Shown: positions 1-5,860 of the stretch, piece by piece
Layout: each line of letters opens with the position of its first letter
Position numbering within the stretch: the first letter of the stretch is position 1
DNA from: JAPHTQ01 sp046484535
GTDB taxonomy: Bacteria; Pseudomonadota; Gammaproteobacteria; Thiohalomonadales; Thiohalomonadaceae
Assembly (NCBI GenBank): GCA_046484535.1
Contig: JAWOIT010000126.1
Span: forward strand, 1-6,127
Direction of reading: 5' to 3'
DNA: 6,127 nucleotides
Position numbers and translations under genes: made by a program
The notes under the pieces: model-generated
The model's database searches: none
The model's input: the letters and a program-made list of their open reading frames with translations, nothing else
What the model was told of the DNA's origin: nothing

Positions 1-1022
1 AGCCCGGCGTCTTCTTCGTCGACCGCGCCAACGAGCTGAACAATCTCCGCTACTGCGAGCGGATCAGCGCCACCAACCCCTGTGGCGAGATCCCCCTGCC
101 GCCCTACGGCGCCTGCGATCTCGGCTCGATCAATCTCACCTGCTTTGTCCAGGCCCCCTTCAGCCCCCAGGCACGGATCGACAGGGAGGCATTGCGACAG
201 ACCGTCACCATTGCCGTGCGACTGATGGACAATGTCATCGACGCCTCGCGGTTTCCCCTGCCGGCCCAGGCCGAACGGGCCCATGGCACCCGGCGTATCG
301 GCCTCGGCCTGACCGGGCTGGCCGACACCCTGATCATGCTCGGCCTGCACTATGCCAGTGAGAGCGCCCGGGAACTCGCCTCCGGGCTGATGGCCGAGAT
401 CTGTCATGGCGCCTACCGCGCTTCTATCGATCTCGCCCGGGAAAAGGGGGTTTTTCCGTTCTTCGAACCCGATGCCTACCTGCAGGCACCGTTCATTCGC
501 GCGCTGCCGGAGGATATCCGTGAAGGGATCAGCCGCTACGGCATCCGCAACAGCCACCTCACCGCCATCGCCCCCACCGGTACCATCAGCCTGCTGGCCG
601 ACAATGTCTCCAGCGGCATCGAGCCGGTATTCGCCGCCCGCTTCAGCCGTCATATCACCCAGCCGGACGGCAGCCGCATCGTCTATCAGGTCAGCGACCA
701 CGCCTACCGTCGCTGGCAACGCTGTCACGGCGCCGCGCCGCTACCGGAGGCCTTCGTCGAGGCACATGCCCTATCGCCCCATGAGCATCTGCTGATGCAG
801 GCGGCGCTGCAACCCTTCGTCGACAACGCCATCTCCAAGACCATTAATGTCCCGCCCACCTACCCCTTCGAAAAGTTCGAGGCGATCTACCGCGAGGCCT
901 ATGCCCTCGGCCTCAAGGGGTGCACCACCTTTCGCGAAAATCCGGTCAGCGGCGTGATCCTGGAGGGGCTGGCGCTCGAGCCGAAGGGTGGCTGCTGCAG
1001 CCTGGAGCGGGAGGATGATTGA
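1..1022 (+). CDS. nrdJ: Adenosylcobalamin-dependent (class II) ribonucleotide reductase, C-terminal part
   Basis: Reduces ribonucleotides to deoxyribonucleotides in the cytoplasm using B12 to generate the thiyl radical. The frame is open from base 3, so the start lies outside the window; 339 residues are visible, and the TTG at 192 is internal. Numbering from the first full codon, the active-site motif NPCGE (25-29) supplies the radical-site Asn, Cys and Glu, and Cys38 in GACDLGSINL matches the second cysteine of the active-site disulfide pair. APTGTISL (190-197) is the phosphate-binding loop, followed by VSSGIEPVF (202-210), ISKTINVP (277-284) and KGCTTFR (305-311), all typical of the NrdJ family. 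The protein ends with vicinal cysteines (331-332) and a short acidic tail, the likely site for reduction by thioredoxin-type partners. No TSCPD-type C-terminal domain is present. No nrdA/nrdB-type partner is visible. Family assignment is firm; the class II call rests on the motif wording. Confidence 0.93.
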   Translation, partial: PGVFFVDRANELNNLRYCERISATNPCGEIPLPPYGACDLGSINLTCFVQAPFSPQARIDREALRQTVTIAVRLMDNVIDASRFPLPAQAERAHGTRRIGLGLTGLADTLIMLGLHYASESARELASGLMAEICHGAYRASIDLAREKGVFPFFEPDAYLQAPFIRALPEDIREGISRYGIRNSHLTAIAPTGTISLLADNVSSGIEPVFAARFSRHITQPDGSRIVYQVSDHAYRRWQRCHGAAPLPEAFVEAHALSPHEHLLMQAALQPFVDNAISKTINVPPTYPFEKFEAIYREAYALGLKGCTTFRENPVSGVILEGLALEPKGGCCSLEREDD

Positions 1023-1028
1023 GATTTA

Positions 1029-1183
1029 CTGAAGGGCACCTCTAAAAATCCGCCCGCTGAAAGCGCGCCGGCTGTGTTGGAAAGCCGCTCAAAATGCTCA
1101 TTTACTTCATGTAAACTGCGCTTTTTCACGCCTTTCCGCCTTGCCGTCATCGCTTTAATCGAATTTTTAGAGGCACCCTGAAG
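1029..1183. mobile_element. MITE-like near-palindromic element with flanking CTGAAG repeats
   Basis: A non-coding element of about 143 bp (1035-1177) starts 12 bases after the nrdJ stop. The left end GGCACCTCTAAAAAT (1035-1049) and the reverse complement of the right end (1163-1177) agree at 13 of 15 positions. Similarity of the two arms continues inwards, with gaps, to a centre where TTTAC (1101-1105) faces GTAAA (1111-1115), so nearly the whole element could fold into one long hairpin. CTGAAG lies directly outside both ends (1029-1034, 1178-1183) and reads as a 6-bp target duplication. However, the inverted repeat can be extended two bases into it, giving a 2-bp GA duplication instead. No transposase is encoded, so movement would need an enzyme in trans. 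As a transcript it could also end or stabilise nrdJ mRNA. The element family is not identified. Confidence 0.65.
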
Positions 1184-1250
1184 AGATGGGGCATGAGCGG
1201 TGCGGGTTATTCTCTGACCGGTCACGCCCCCGGTTATCCACTAAGGCGCA

Positions 1251-1745
1251 TCACGCTTGCGCGGTATCGGGATAGAGCAGCGACTCCAGGAGAGTAAGGA
1301 GTTCCTCATCCTCAAACGGCTTGGCAAGGAAGGCGTTCGCCTTGATTTTGAGGCTCCACAGCTCTTCGGTGGGCTGGGCGTTTCCGCTCATCATGATCAC
1401 GGGAACCTGGGCAACCTTCGGATCGCTATCCTTGCGGATCTCCCGGGTCGCCTGGAAGCCGTTGAGGATGGGCATCACCACATCCATCAGGATCAGTGCC
1501 GGTTTGTGCTGACGTGCCATTTCGATGGCGCTCTCCCCGTCATAGGCCGACAGGCAGTCGTATCCCAGGCCGGTAAGTTGCCGCGTCAGTACCAGATGTA
1601 TGGTCTTTGAATCATCGACTATCAGAATGGTGGTACCGGCCGCAGGCGCAATTCGCTTCGCGGCATCCCCGACCCCTTCCTTTGTTTCCTCGCCTGCAGG
1701 TGCCGTTTGACGGTGAAAAATCCGGCCAAAATCAAAACGCGACAT
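1251..1745 (-). CDS. Single-domain response regulator (CheY/PilH-like receiver) with N-terminal extension
   Basis: A cytoplasmic two-component receiver protein of 164 residues that should be phosphorylated by a histidine kinase encoded elsewhere. The receiver fold covers about residues 38-158: TILIVDDS holds the acidic pair D44-D45, LILMDVVMP holds the phospho-acceptor D88, S120 (in IMMSG) is the conserved Thr/Ser position, and AKPF holds the conserved Lys142 before a proline. There is no output domain, so it should act by protein contact as CheY, PilG and PilH do. The NGFQATREI stretch after D88 resembles PilH-type receivers, but no pil or che gene is nearby. Residues 1-37 are an unassigned, polar, Ala/Gly/Glu-rich tail beginning MSRFDFGRIF. 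The start is well supported: GAGG lies 7 bases before the ATG and no other Met occurs before residue 77. The gene is divergent from fusA2, and no terminator is obvious after its stop. Confidence 0.9.
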   Translation of the reverse strand: MSRFDFGRIFHRQTAPAGEETKEGVGDAAKRIAPAAGTTILIVDDSKTIHLVLTRQLTGLGYDCLSAYDGESAIEMARQHKPALILMDVVMPILNGFQATREIRKDSDPKVAQVPVIMMSGNAQPTEELWSLKIKANAFLAKPFEDEELLTLLESLLYPDTAQA

Positions 1746-1817
1746 CTCTTTCCCTCTGCTTGTTTGTCCTCGCTAGCCTGCGAAGTGCATCAAACCGTAA
1801 TTCTGGTGGTTCATCCC

Positions 1818-1846
1818 AGTATACTGCGTGATAGCTTGATTATTGC
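1818..1846 (-). promoter_or_regulatory. Possible promoter for the receiver gene
   Basis: On the minus strand TATACT (complement of 1818-1823) is a good -10 match about 73 bases before the receiver ATG. The hexamer 17 bases upstream (complement of 1841-1846, GCAATA) is a poor -35. The site overlaps the 8-bp palindrome AGTATACT, so the match also reads on the other strand. Weak evidence, given only as the best candidate seen. Confidence 0.25.
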
Positions 1847-1950
1847 GACATATGGCGCATTTTAGTCCATCCACCCCCAATCCCCTCTAAATGCAACGAT
1901 ACCGCAGTTTCCTTATCGAAACCTGAAAACACGCATTAGTAACGACACCT

Positions 1951-1979
1951 TCCTGTACGTACAACGGCCCTTTACAGGA
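1951..1979. repeat. Spaced inverted repeat TCCTGTA / TACAGGA
   Basis: TCCTGTA at 1951-1957 and its exact complement TACAGGA at 1973-1979 enclose 15 bases, and the left arm overlaps the perfect palindrome GTACGTAC (1955-1962). It has no T-run, so it is not a terminator. It lies in the shared upstream region of two divergent genes and could be an operator or a cruciform-prone site; no regulator is identified. Confidence 0.4.
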
Positions 1980-2058
1980 CAAATAGACACCTAACTCAAG
2001 AGGTTTTTGCCGCTATTCGTAAAAAAATCGGCCCAACCCGTCTTTTCACTACAAATTT

Positions 2059-2089
2059 TTAAGATCTCGCCAACGTTTTTGGGTAAAAT
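2059..2089 (+). promoter_or_regulatory. Candidate fusA2 promoter
   Basis: TAAAAT at 2084-2089 is a near-consensus -10 box preceded by an AT-rich stretch. The best upstream hexamer, TTAAGA at 2059-2064, stands 19 bases away, which is long for a sigma-70 -35 element. If used, transcription would start near 2096 and leave a leader of roughly 245 nt before fusA2. No better promoter was seen closer to the gene: TATATA at 2318-2323 has no -35 and would leave almost no leader. Confidence 0.4.
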
Positions 2090-2120
2090 AGCGCGCTTTT
2101 CGAGGCCGGACAGGTGAGAG

Positions 2121-2270
2121 GCGGTGGTTTGGACCAATCGACTCGACACATTGGTTTGAGCCACCGCAAGGCTTTGACGCCATGATTTTTGGATTTTGCC
2201 CACGGCTTGCCGGACCATCCGGCCCTGGTCAAAGGCGCCAGCGTTGTGGAAAAGGGGCCCATTTCGCCCC
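2121..2270 (+). promoter_or_regulatory. Hairpin-rich leader upstream of fusA2
   Basis: Three hairpins are visible. GCGGTGG (2121-2127) pairs with CCACCGC (2161-2167) and encloses CCAAT (2134-2138) pairing with ATTGG (2150-2154), with equal 6-base internal loops. GCCGGA (2209-2214) pairs with TCCGGC (2218-2223) over a 3-base loop; alternatively GACCA (2213-2217) can pair with TGGTC (2226-2230), and these two cannot form together. GGGGC (2254-2258) pairs with GCCCC (2266-2270). This could be a regulatory leader or simply GC-rich spacer. It resembles no riboswitch or leader family I know. Confidence 0.35.
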
Positions 2271-2342
2271 GCAACACGGGCATCCTGCGAAACGCTATGG
2301 TTATCGCCGGGACACTTTATATACAGGAACTTGAGTACTACT

Positions 2343-4427
2343 ATGACTGACTTATCTCGCTACCGTAATATCGGCATTTTCGCACACGTGGATGCCGGTA
2401 AGACCACCACCACCGAGCGCATCCTCAAGCTGACCGGCAAGATCCACAAGCTCGGCGAAGTTCACGAAGGTGAGTCCACCATGGACTTCATGGAGCAGGA
2501 AGCCGAGCGCGGCATCACCATCCAGTCCGCCGCCACCTCCTGCTTCTGGAAGGAGCACCGCTTCAATGTTATCGACACCCCCGGGCACGTCGACTTCACC
2601 ATCGAGGTGTACCGTTCCCTGAAGGTGCTCGACGGCGGCATCGGCGTGTTCTGCGGCTCCGGCGGCGTTGAGCCCCAGTCCGAGACCAACTGGCGCTATG
2701 CCAACGAATCCGAAGTCTCCCGTATCATCTTCGTCAACAAACTCGACCGTATGGGCGCTGACTTCTTCCGCGTCGTCAAGCAGGTCGAAAACGTACTGGC
2801 CGCGCGCCCGCTCGTCATGGTGCTGCCGATCGGTGTCGAGGATCAGTTCACCGGCGTGGTCGACCTGCTCACCCGCAAGGCCTGGGTGTGGGACGCCTCC
2901 GGTGATCCGATGAACTACGAAATCACCGACGTGCCCGCCGACATGGCCGACCTGGTCGAAGAGTGGCGCGAGAAGCTGATCGAGACTGCCGTTGAGCAGG
3001 ACGATGACCTGATGGAAGCCTACCTGGAAGGCAACGAGCCCTCTGTCGAGGACCTCAAGCGCTGCATCCGCAAGGGCACCATCAACCTGGACTTCTTCCC
3101 CACCTACTGCGGTTCTGCGTTCAAGAACAAGGGCATGCAGCTGGTGCTCGACGCCGTGGTCGACTACCTGCCCAACCCGACCGAAGTCAAGCCGCAGCCG
3201 GAGACCGACGAAGAGGGTAACGAGACCGGCTCGTTCGCTATCGTTGATCCGGAAAAACCGCTGCGCGCCCTGGCGTTCAAGATCATGGACGACCGTTTCG
3301 GCGCCCTGACCTTTACCCGCATCTACTCCGGTAAGATCAAGAAAGGCGACACCGTTCTCAACAGCTTCACCGGCAAGACCGAACGCATCGGCCGCATCGT
3401 GGAGATGCACGCTAACGACCGCATCGAGATCGAAAGCGCCCAGGCGGGCGACATCGTTGCCCTGATCGGCATGAAGAATGTGCAGACCGGTCACACCCTG
3501 TGCGATCCGAAAAACCCGGCCACCCTTGAGCCGATGGTATTCCCGGACCCGGTTATCTCCATCGCCGTTGCCCCCAAGGACAAGGGCGGTGCCGAGAAGC
3601 TGGGCGTCGCCATCAACAAGATGGTGGCCGAGGACCCCTCCTTCCGCGTCGAGACCGACGAGGACTCCGGCGAGACTATCCTCAAGGGCATGGGCGAACT
3701 GCACCTGGACATCAAGATCGACATCCTCAAGCGCACCTTCGGCATCGACGTCAACGTCGGCAAGCCGCAGGTGGCCTACCGTGAGTCGATCACCAAGCGT
3801 GTTGAAGACAGCTACACCCACAAGAAGCAGTCCGGTGGTTCCGGTCAGTTCGCCAAGATCGACTACATTGTCGAGCCCGGCGAAGTGAACAGCGGCTATA
3901 CCTTCGAGTCCACCGTAACCGGCGGTAACGTTCCGCGCGAGTTCTGGCCGGCGGTCGAGAAGGGCTTCCGCTCCATGATGAATGAGGGCGTGATGGCCGG
4001 CTTCCCGGTCCTCGACGTCCACGTCAACCTGACCGACGGTGGCTTCCACGCGGTCGACTCCTCGGCCATCGCCTACGAGATCGCAGCCAAGGCCGCCTTC
4101 CGTCAGACCCTGCCGAAGGCCGGTCCGCAGCTGCTCGAGCCGATCATGAAAGTCGACGTCTTCACCCCCGAGGACCACGTGGGTGACGTCATCGGCGACC
4201 TCAACCGCCGCCGCGGCATGATCCAGGGCCAGGACTCCTCCGCCACCGGCGTGCGCGTCAAGGCCCAGGCCCCGCTCTCCGAGATGTTCGGCTACATCGG
4301 TGACCTGCGCACCATGACCTCCGGTCGTGGCCAGTTCTCCATGGAGTTCTCGCACTATGCACCGTGCCCGGCCAACGTCGCCGAAGCGGTGATCAAGGAG
4401 ACCAAGGAGCGCAAGGCAAACCAGTAA
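2343..4427 (+). CDS. fusA2: Elongation factor G, stand-alone fusA2 type
   Basis: A ribosomal GTPase that drives translocation of tRNA and mRNA during elongation. The protein is 694 residues, normal for EF-G. GTPase motifs are complete: P-loop AHVDAGKT (14-21), switch I ERGITI (55-60), DTPGH (78-82), NKLD (132-135, where the str-operon form usually has NKMD) and GSAF (257-260). Later domains carry KGMGELHLDI (448-457), the domain IV loops GGSGQF (498-503) and FHAVDSS (568-574), and domain V with GDLNRRRGMI (618-627). The wording throughout closely follows the second EF-G of Vibrio-type gammaproteobacteria, not the str-operon EF-G. Neither rpsG nor tuf is adjacent, and the gene has its own terminator. 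The ATG at 2343 is chosen because the family begins there; the frame stays open upstream from 2196 without homology. AGGA ends 14 bases before the ATG, so the ribosome binding site is weak. Strong codon bias (no TTA, CTA or TCA codon across codons 5-671) suggests high expression. Confidence 0.95.
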   Translation: MTDLSRYRNIGIFAHVDAGKTTTTERILKLTGKIHKLGEVHEGESTMDFMEQEAERGITIQSAATSCFWKEHRFNVIDTPGHVDFTIEVYRSLKVLDGGIGVFCGSGGVEPQSETNWRYANESEVSRIIFVNKLDRMGADFFRVVKQVENVLAARPLVMVLPIGVEDQFTGVVDLLTRKAWVWDASGDPMNYEITDVPADMADLVEEWREKLIETAVEQDDDLMEAYLEGNEPSVEDLKRCIRKGTINLDFFPTYCGSAFKNKGMQLVLDAVVDYLPNPTEVKPQPETDEEGNETGSFAIVDPEKPLRALAFKIMDDRFGALTFTRIYSGKIKKGDTVLNSFTGKTERIGRIVEMHANDRIEIESAQAGDIVALIGMKNVQTGHTLCDPKNPATLEPMVFPDPVISIAVAPKDKGGAEKLGVAINKMVAEDPSFRVETDEDSGETILKGMGELHLDIKIDILKRTFGIDVNVGKPQVAYRESITKRVEDSYTHKKQSGGSGQFAKIDYIVEPGEVNSGYTFESTVTGGNVPREFWPAVEKGFRSMMNEGVMAGFPVLDVHVNLTDGGFHAVDSSAIAYEIAAKAAFRQTLPKAGPQLLEPIMKVDVFTPEDHVGDVIGDLNRRRGMIQGQDSSATGVRVKAQAPLSEMFGYIGDLRTMTSGRGQFSMEFSHYAPCPANVAEAVIKETKERKANQ

Positions 4428-4445
4428 TCTGCCTTAGCCATCCTG

Positions 4446-4479
4446 AAAAAAGCCCGAACCCTGGTTCGGGCTTTTTTTT
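4446..4479 (+). terminator. Intrinsic terminator of fusA2
   Basis: AGCCCGAA (4451-4458) pairs perfectly with TTCGGGCT (4465-4472) around a six-base loop that can close further, and eight T follow (4472-4479). It begins about 20 bases after the fusA2 stop. The A-run before the stem (4446-4451) means the structure could also work on the minus strand, although no minus-strand gene ends here. Confidence 0.93.
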
Positions 4480-4520
4480 GTCTCACCGCACCCGCGACGC
4501 GTCCGATCCAATTTCACCAA

Positions 4521-4546
4521 TCGCGGCCGGGACGTCCGCTCCCACA
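4521..4546 (-). repeat. Single REP-like palindrome, GTGG type
   Basis: Read on the minus strand this unit starts TGTGGGAGCGG, passes a CG-rich middle and ends CCGCGA, with GCGG/CCGC arms. This matches the general plan of gammaproteobacterial REP units (a GT(A/G)G head followed by an imperfect hairpin). It differs from the GTAG units at 4567 and 5790 in its head and in its central sequence, and it stands alone without an inverted partner. Confidence 0.55.
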
Positions 4547-4566
4547 GTATGAGGGGTTTGGGTTAT

Positions 4567-4635
4567 GTAGGAGCGGCTTCAAGCCGCGACCGAACGGAGG
4601 CACATCAGACAGTCGCGGCAAGATGCCGCTCCTAC
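4567..4635. repeat. Paired REP (BIME) element, copy 1
   Basis: A 69-bp element made of two inverted REP units. The left unit starts GTAGGAGCGGCTTC and ends GCCGCGAC; the right unit is its near complement and ends GCCGCTCCTAC. They are joined by a short linker containing GGAGGCACATCAGACA. Each unit can form its own hairpin and the whole can fold into a longer one. REP units with a GTAG head are normally spread by a RAYT (TnpA-REP) transposase acting in trans; none is encoded here. It lies between the fusA2 terminator and the yejK promoter. A close relative lies at 5790-5859. Confidence 0.85.
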
Positions 4636-4636
4636 A

Positions 4637-4657
4637 CCTTGAACCTTGAACCTTGAA
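4637..4657 (+). repeat. Three tandem copies of the heptamer CCTTGAA
   Basis: Exact head-to-tail copies lie at 4637-4643, 4644-4650 and 4651-4657, one base after BIME copy 1 and about 60 bases upstream of the yejK -10 box. A short perfect heptamer array can gain or lose units by slippage. It is not in a credible coding frame. No function is evident. Confidence 0.9.
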
Positions 4658-4697
4658 CGTAAATATTCGCCCCGTTACACAAGATGTACTCGCCGCA

Positions 4698-4726
4698 GTC
4701 TTTTACCCACGCCGACGAGGTATAAT
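4698..4726 (+). promoter_or_regulatory. Probable yejK promoter
   Basis: TATAAT at 4721-4726 is a perfect sigma-70 -10 box 37 bases before the yejK ATG, which gives a short leader starting near 4733. The hexamer 17 bases upstream (GTCTTT, 4698-4703) is a poor -35, so another factor or upstream DNA may assist. It lies downstream of the BIME and heptamer array, so those would not be in this transcript. Confidence 0.6.
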
Positions 4727-4763
4727 CTCTTCCACTGAACCTCTGCTTATCACCGGAAGCGCC

Positions 4764-5765
4764 ATGCCCATCACCCACGCCATTACGCACCATATCCGCC
4801 GCACTGCCGAAAGCAATGCAGCGCTCTCCCTGCGCCAGGACGAAGTCGCCACCGAAGGTCATAGCGAAGCCCTGCTGGGTAAACTCAAGAGCAGTTTCCT
4901 GGCACGCATCAGCCGCGAGCACGGCAGCTTTACCCGTGAGGACGAGACGGCGCTGCTGCCGCGGGAACTGGAGGCCTTTCTCGCCGGCGAGCGCTCCTTT
5001 ACGCAACTGAGTTCCGCCCTGATGGAAACGCTCGCTCGCGTGTCCGATGAGAAGAAATTCGAAATCGATGCCCATGCGCTGTTCTTTGTCGAGAAAACCC
5101 TCGATAACCATATGTTCTACCTGTTCGTCACCCGGCTGAGCGAATCGTTGACCATCAGCGACACCCTCGACATTACGCCCGCTTACGCCATCGACACCGG
5201 CCCCGCCCTGTTCGGCATCAAGGTGGATCTGGCCGAATGGAAAGAACGCCAGGATTACGCCTATCTTTCACTGTTGCCGCCGCGGGGTAATCCGCCACTC
5301 GCCGAGAGCTTTTACACCCTGACCGGCTTTACCAACGGCATCGACAAGCAGAAAGCGACCCTTGCCTTCCTCGAAGGGGTCGAGGCCTTCGCCAAACAGG
5401 TGCCCGAGGAGAAGGTCAACGACTACCGCAACCGGGTGGTCGAATACTGCATGGAACAGGAAGAGAAGGATGCGCCCGTGATGCTGCAGGAGCTGGCCAA
5501 GACGGTCGAAGGGGTCAATCCGGAGGAGTTCGTTCGGGTCGTCGCCACGCACACCCCCGAGGCAGAACAGGAGCTGATGGTCGACCGGCGCAGCCTGCGT
5601 CACTACGTGAAGTTCGCCGGACGGGAGAAGGACCTGGCGATTAGCTTCAACTCCTACCAGCTCAACAAGCGGGTGCAGTACGATGCAGACACCGACACCC
5701 TCAGTATCAACGGCCTGCCCAAGGCACTGCGCGACCAGTTACTTCGTCACATCAAGGCGGAGTAA
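4764..5765 (+). CDS. yejK: Nucleoid-associated protein, YejK/NdpA family
   Basis: A member of the NA37 family of nucleoid-associated proteins, found on the bacterial chromosome; E. coli YejK (also called NdpA) has been linked to topoisomerase activity. The product is 333 residues, about the same as the E. coli protein. Family features seen: the central LDITPAYAID (135-144) and VDLAEW (154-159) stretches match the LDINPTHYLD and IDLTEW stretches of YejK, and the C-terminus has DRRSLRHYVKFAG (274-286), ISFNSYQLNKR (293-303) and DTLSINGLPKALRDQL (311-326), closely parallel to YejK. There is no signal peptide or membrane segment. The ATG at 4764 was chosen for homology, with GGAAG four bases upstream, an unusually close spacing; the frame is open further upstream from a TTG at 4653 but that part contains the promoter and heptamer DNA. 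The gene is monocistronic and converges on the next gene, with a BIME on each side. Confidence 0.92.
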   Translation: MPITHAITHHIRRTAESNAALSLRQDEVATEGHSEALLGKLKSSFLARISREHGSFTREDETALLPRELEAFLAGERSFTQLSSALMETLARVSDEKKFEIDAHALFFVEKTLDNHMFYLFVTRLSESLTISDTLDITPAYAIDTGPALFGIKVDLAEWKERQDYAYLSLLPPRGNPPLAESFYTLTGFTNGIDKQKATLAFLEGVEAFAKQVPEEKVNDYRNRVVEYCMEQEEKDAPVMLQELAKTVEGVNPEEFVRVVATHTPEAEQELMVDRRSLRHYVKFAGREKDLAISFNSYQLNKRVQYDADTDTLSINGLPKALRDQLLRHIKAE

Positions 5766-5789
5766 GGTGCCGCATCCTGTGACTGTTTT

Positions 5790-5859
5790 GTAGGAGCGGC
5801 TTCCAGCCGCGATGGCACGGAGGCGTATCAGACAAATCGCGGCAAGATGCCGCTCCTAC
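5790..5859. repeat. Paired REP (BIME) element, copy 2
   Basis: A 70-bp relative of the element at 4567-4635, in the same orientation, differing by about seven substitutions and one single-base gap by my count. Most changes fall in the linker; the right-hand unit is unchanged. It fills most of the 95-bp gap between the convergent yejK and methyltransferase genes and ends one base before the complement of the latter's stop codon. In this position its hairpins would lie in the 3' ends of both transcripts, where REP structures are known to stabilise or attenuate mRNA. No separate T-tailed terminator was seen for either gene. Confidence 0.87.
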
Positions 5860-5860
5860 T

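Larger units (their letters stand above)
1746..2342. other. Divergent intergenic region between receiver gene and fusA2
   Basis: About 600 bp with no credible gene. The receiver-proximal part (roughly 1780-2090) is visibly more AT-rich than the genes and should hold promoters for both directions. It contains a spaced inverted repeat at 1951-1979 and A/T runs at 2030-2062 just before a TAAAAT box. From about 2100 the composition returns to GC-rich and several short hairpins occur up to the fusA2 start. A 50-codon frame at 2182-2334 and an in-frame upstream extension of fusA2 from 2196 exist, but neither has a ribosome binding site nor a recognisable product. No match to tRNA, tmRNA, SRP RNA, RNase P RNA or 6S RNA was recognised by eye. 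Confidence 0.7.

Noticed and set aside
899..1225. 108-codon minus-strand frame
   Set aside because: It spans the end of nrdJ and the whole palindromic element; the translation has no domain and the frame is explained by those features.
1184..1250. Terminator for the receiver gene
   Set aside because: Only the short palindrome GACCGGTC is present, with no stem followed by a T-run on the minus strand.
2182..2334. Small 50-codon frame ending just before fusA2, as a possible leader peptide
   Set aside because: No ribosome binding site, no run of regulatory codons, no recognisable product.
2196..2342. Possible 49-residue N-terminal extension of EF-G
   Set aside because: EF-G proteins begin at the MTDLSRYRNIGIF point; the upstream part has no homology and holds hairpins of the leader.
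2352..4355. Open frame of 667 codons on the minus strand across almost all of fusA2
   Set aside because: It is in codon register with fusA2, so its stops correspond to sense TTA, CTA and TCA codons, which biased fusA2 avoids; the frame ends exactly where Leu4 of EF-G is TTA. Its translation is low-complexity (V, D, L, G, H) with no recognisable domain.
4653..4763. Upstream in-frame extension of yejK from a TTG
   Set aside because: It would translate heptamer repeat and promoter DNA; the family N-terminus and length fit the ATG at 4764.
4567..5859. CRISPR-like array from repeated 70-bp units
   Set aside because: Only two copies, 1.2 kb apart, each an inverted pair with a GTAG head, which fits REP/BIME elements and not repeat-spacer structure.
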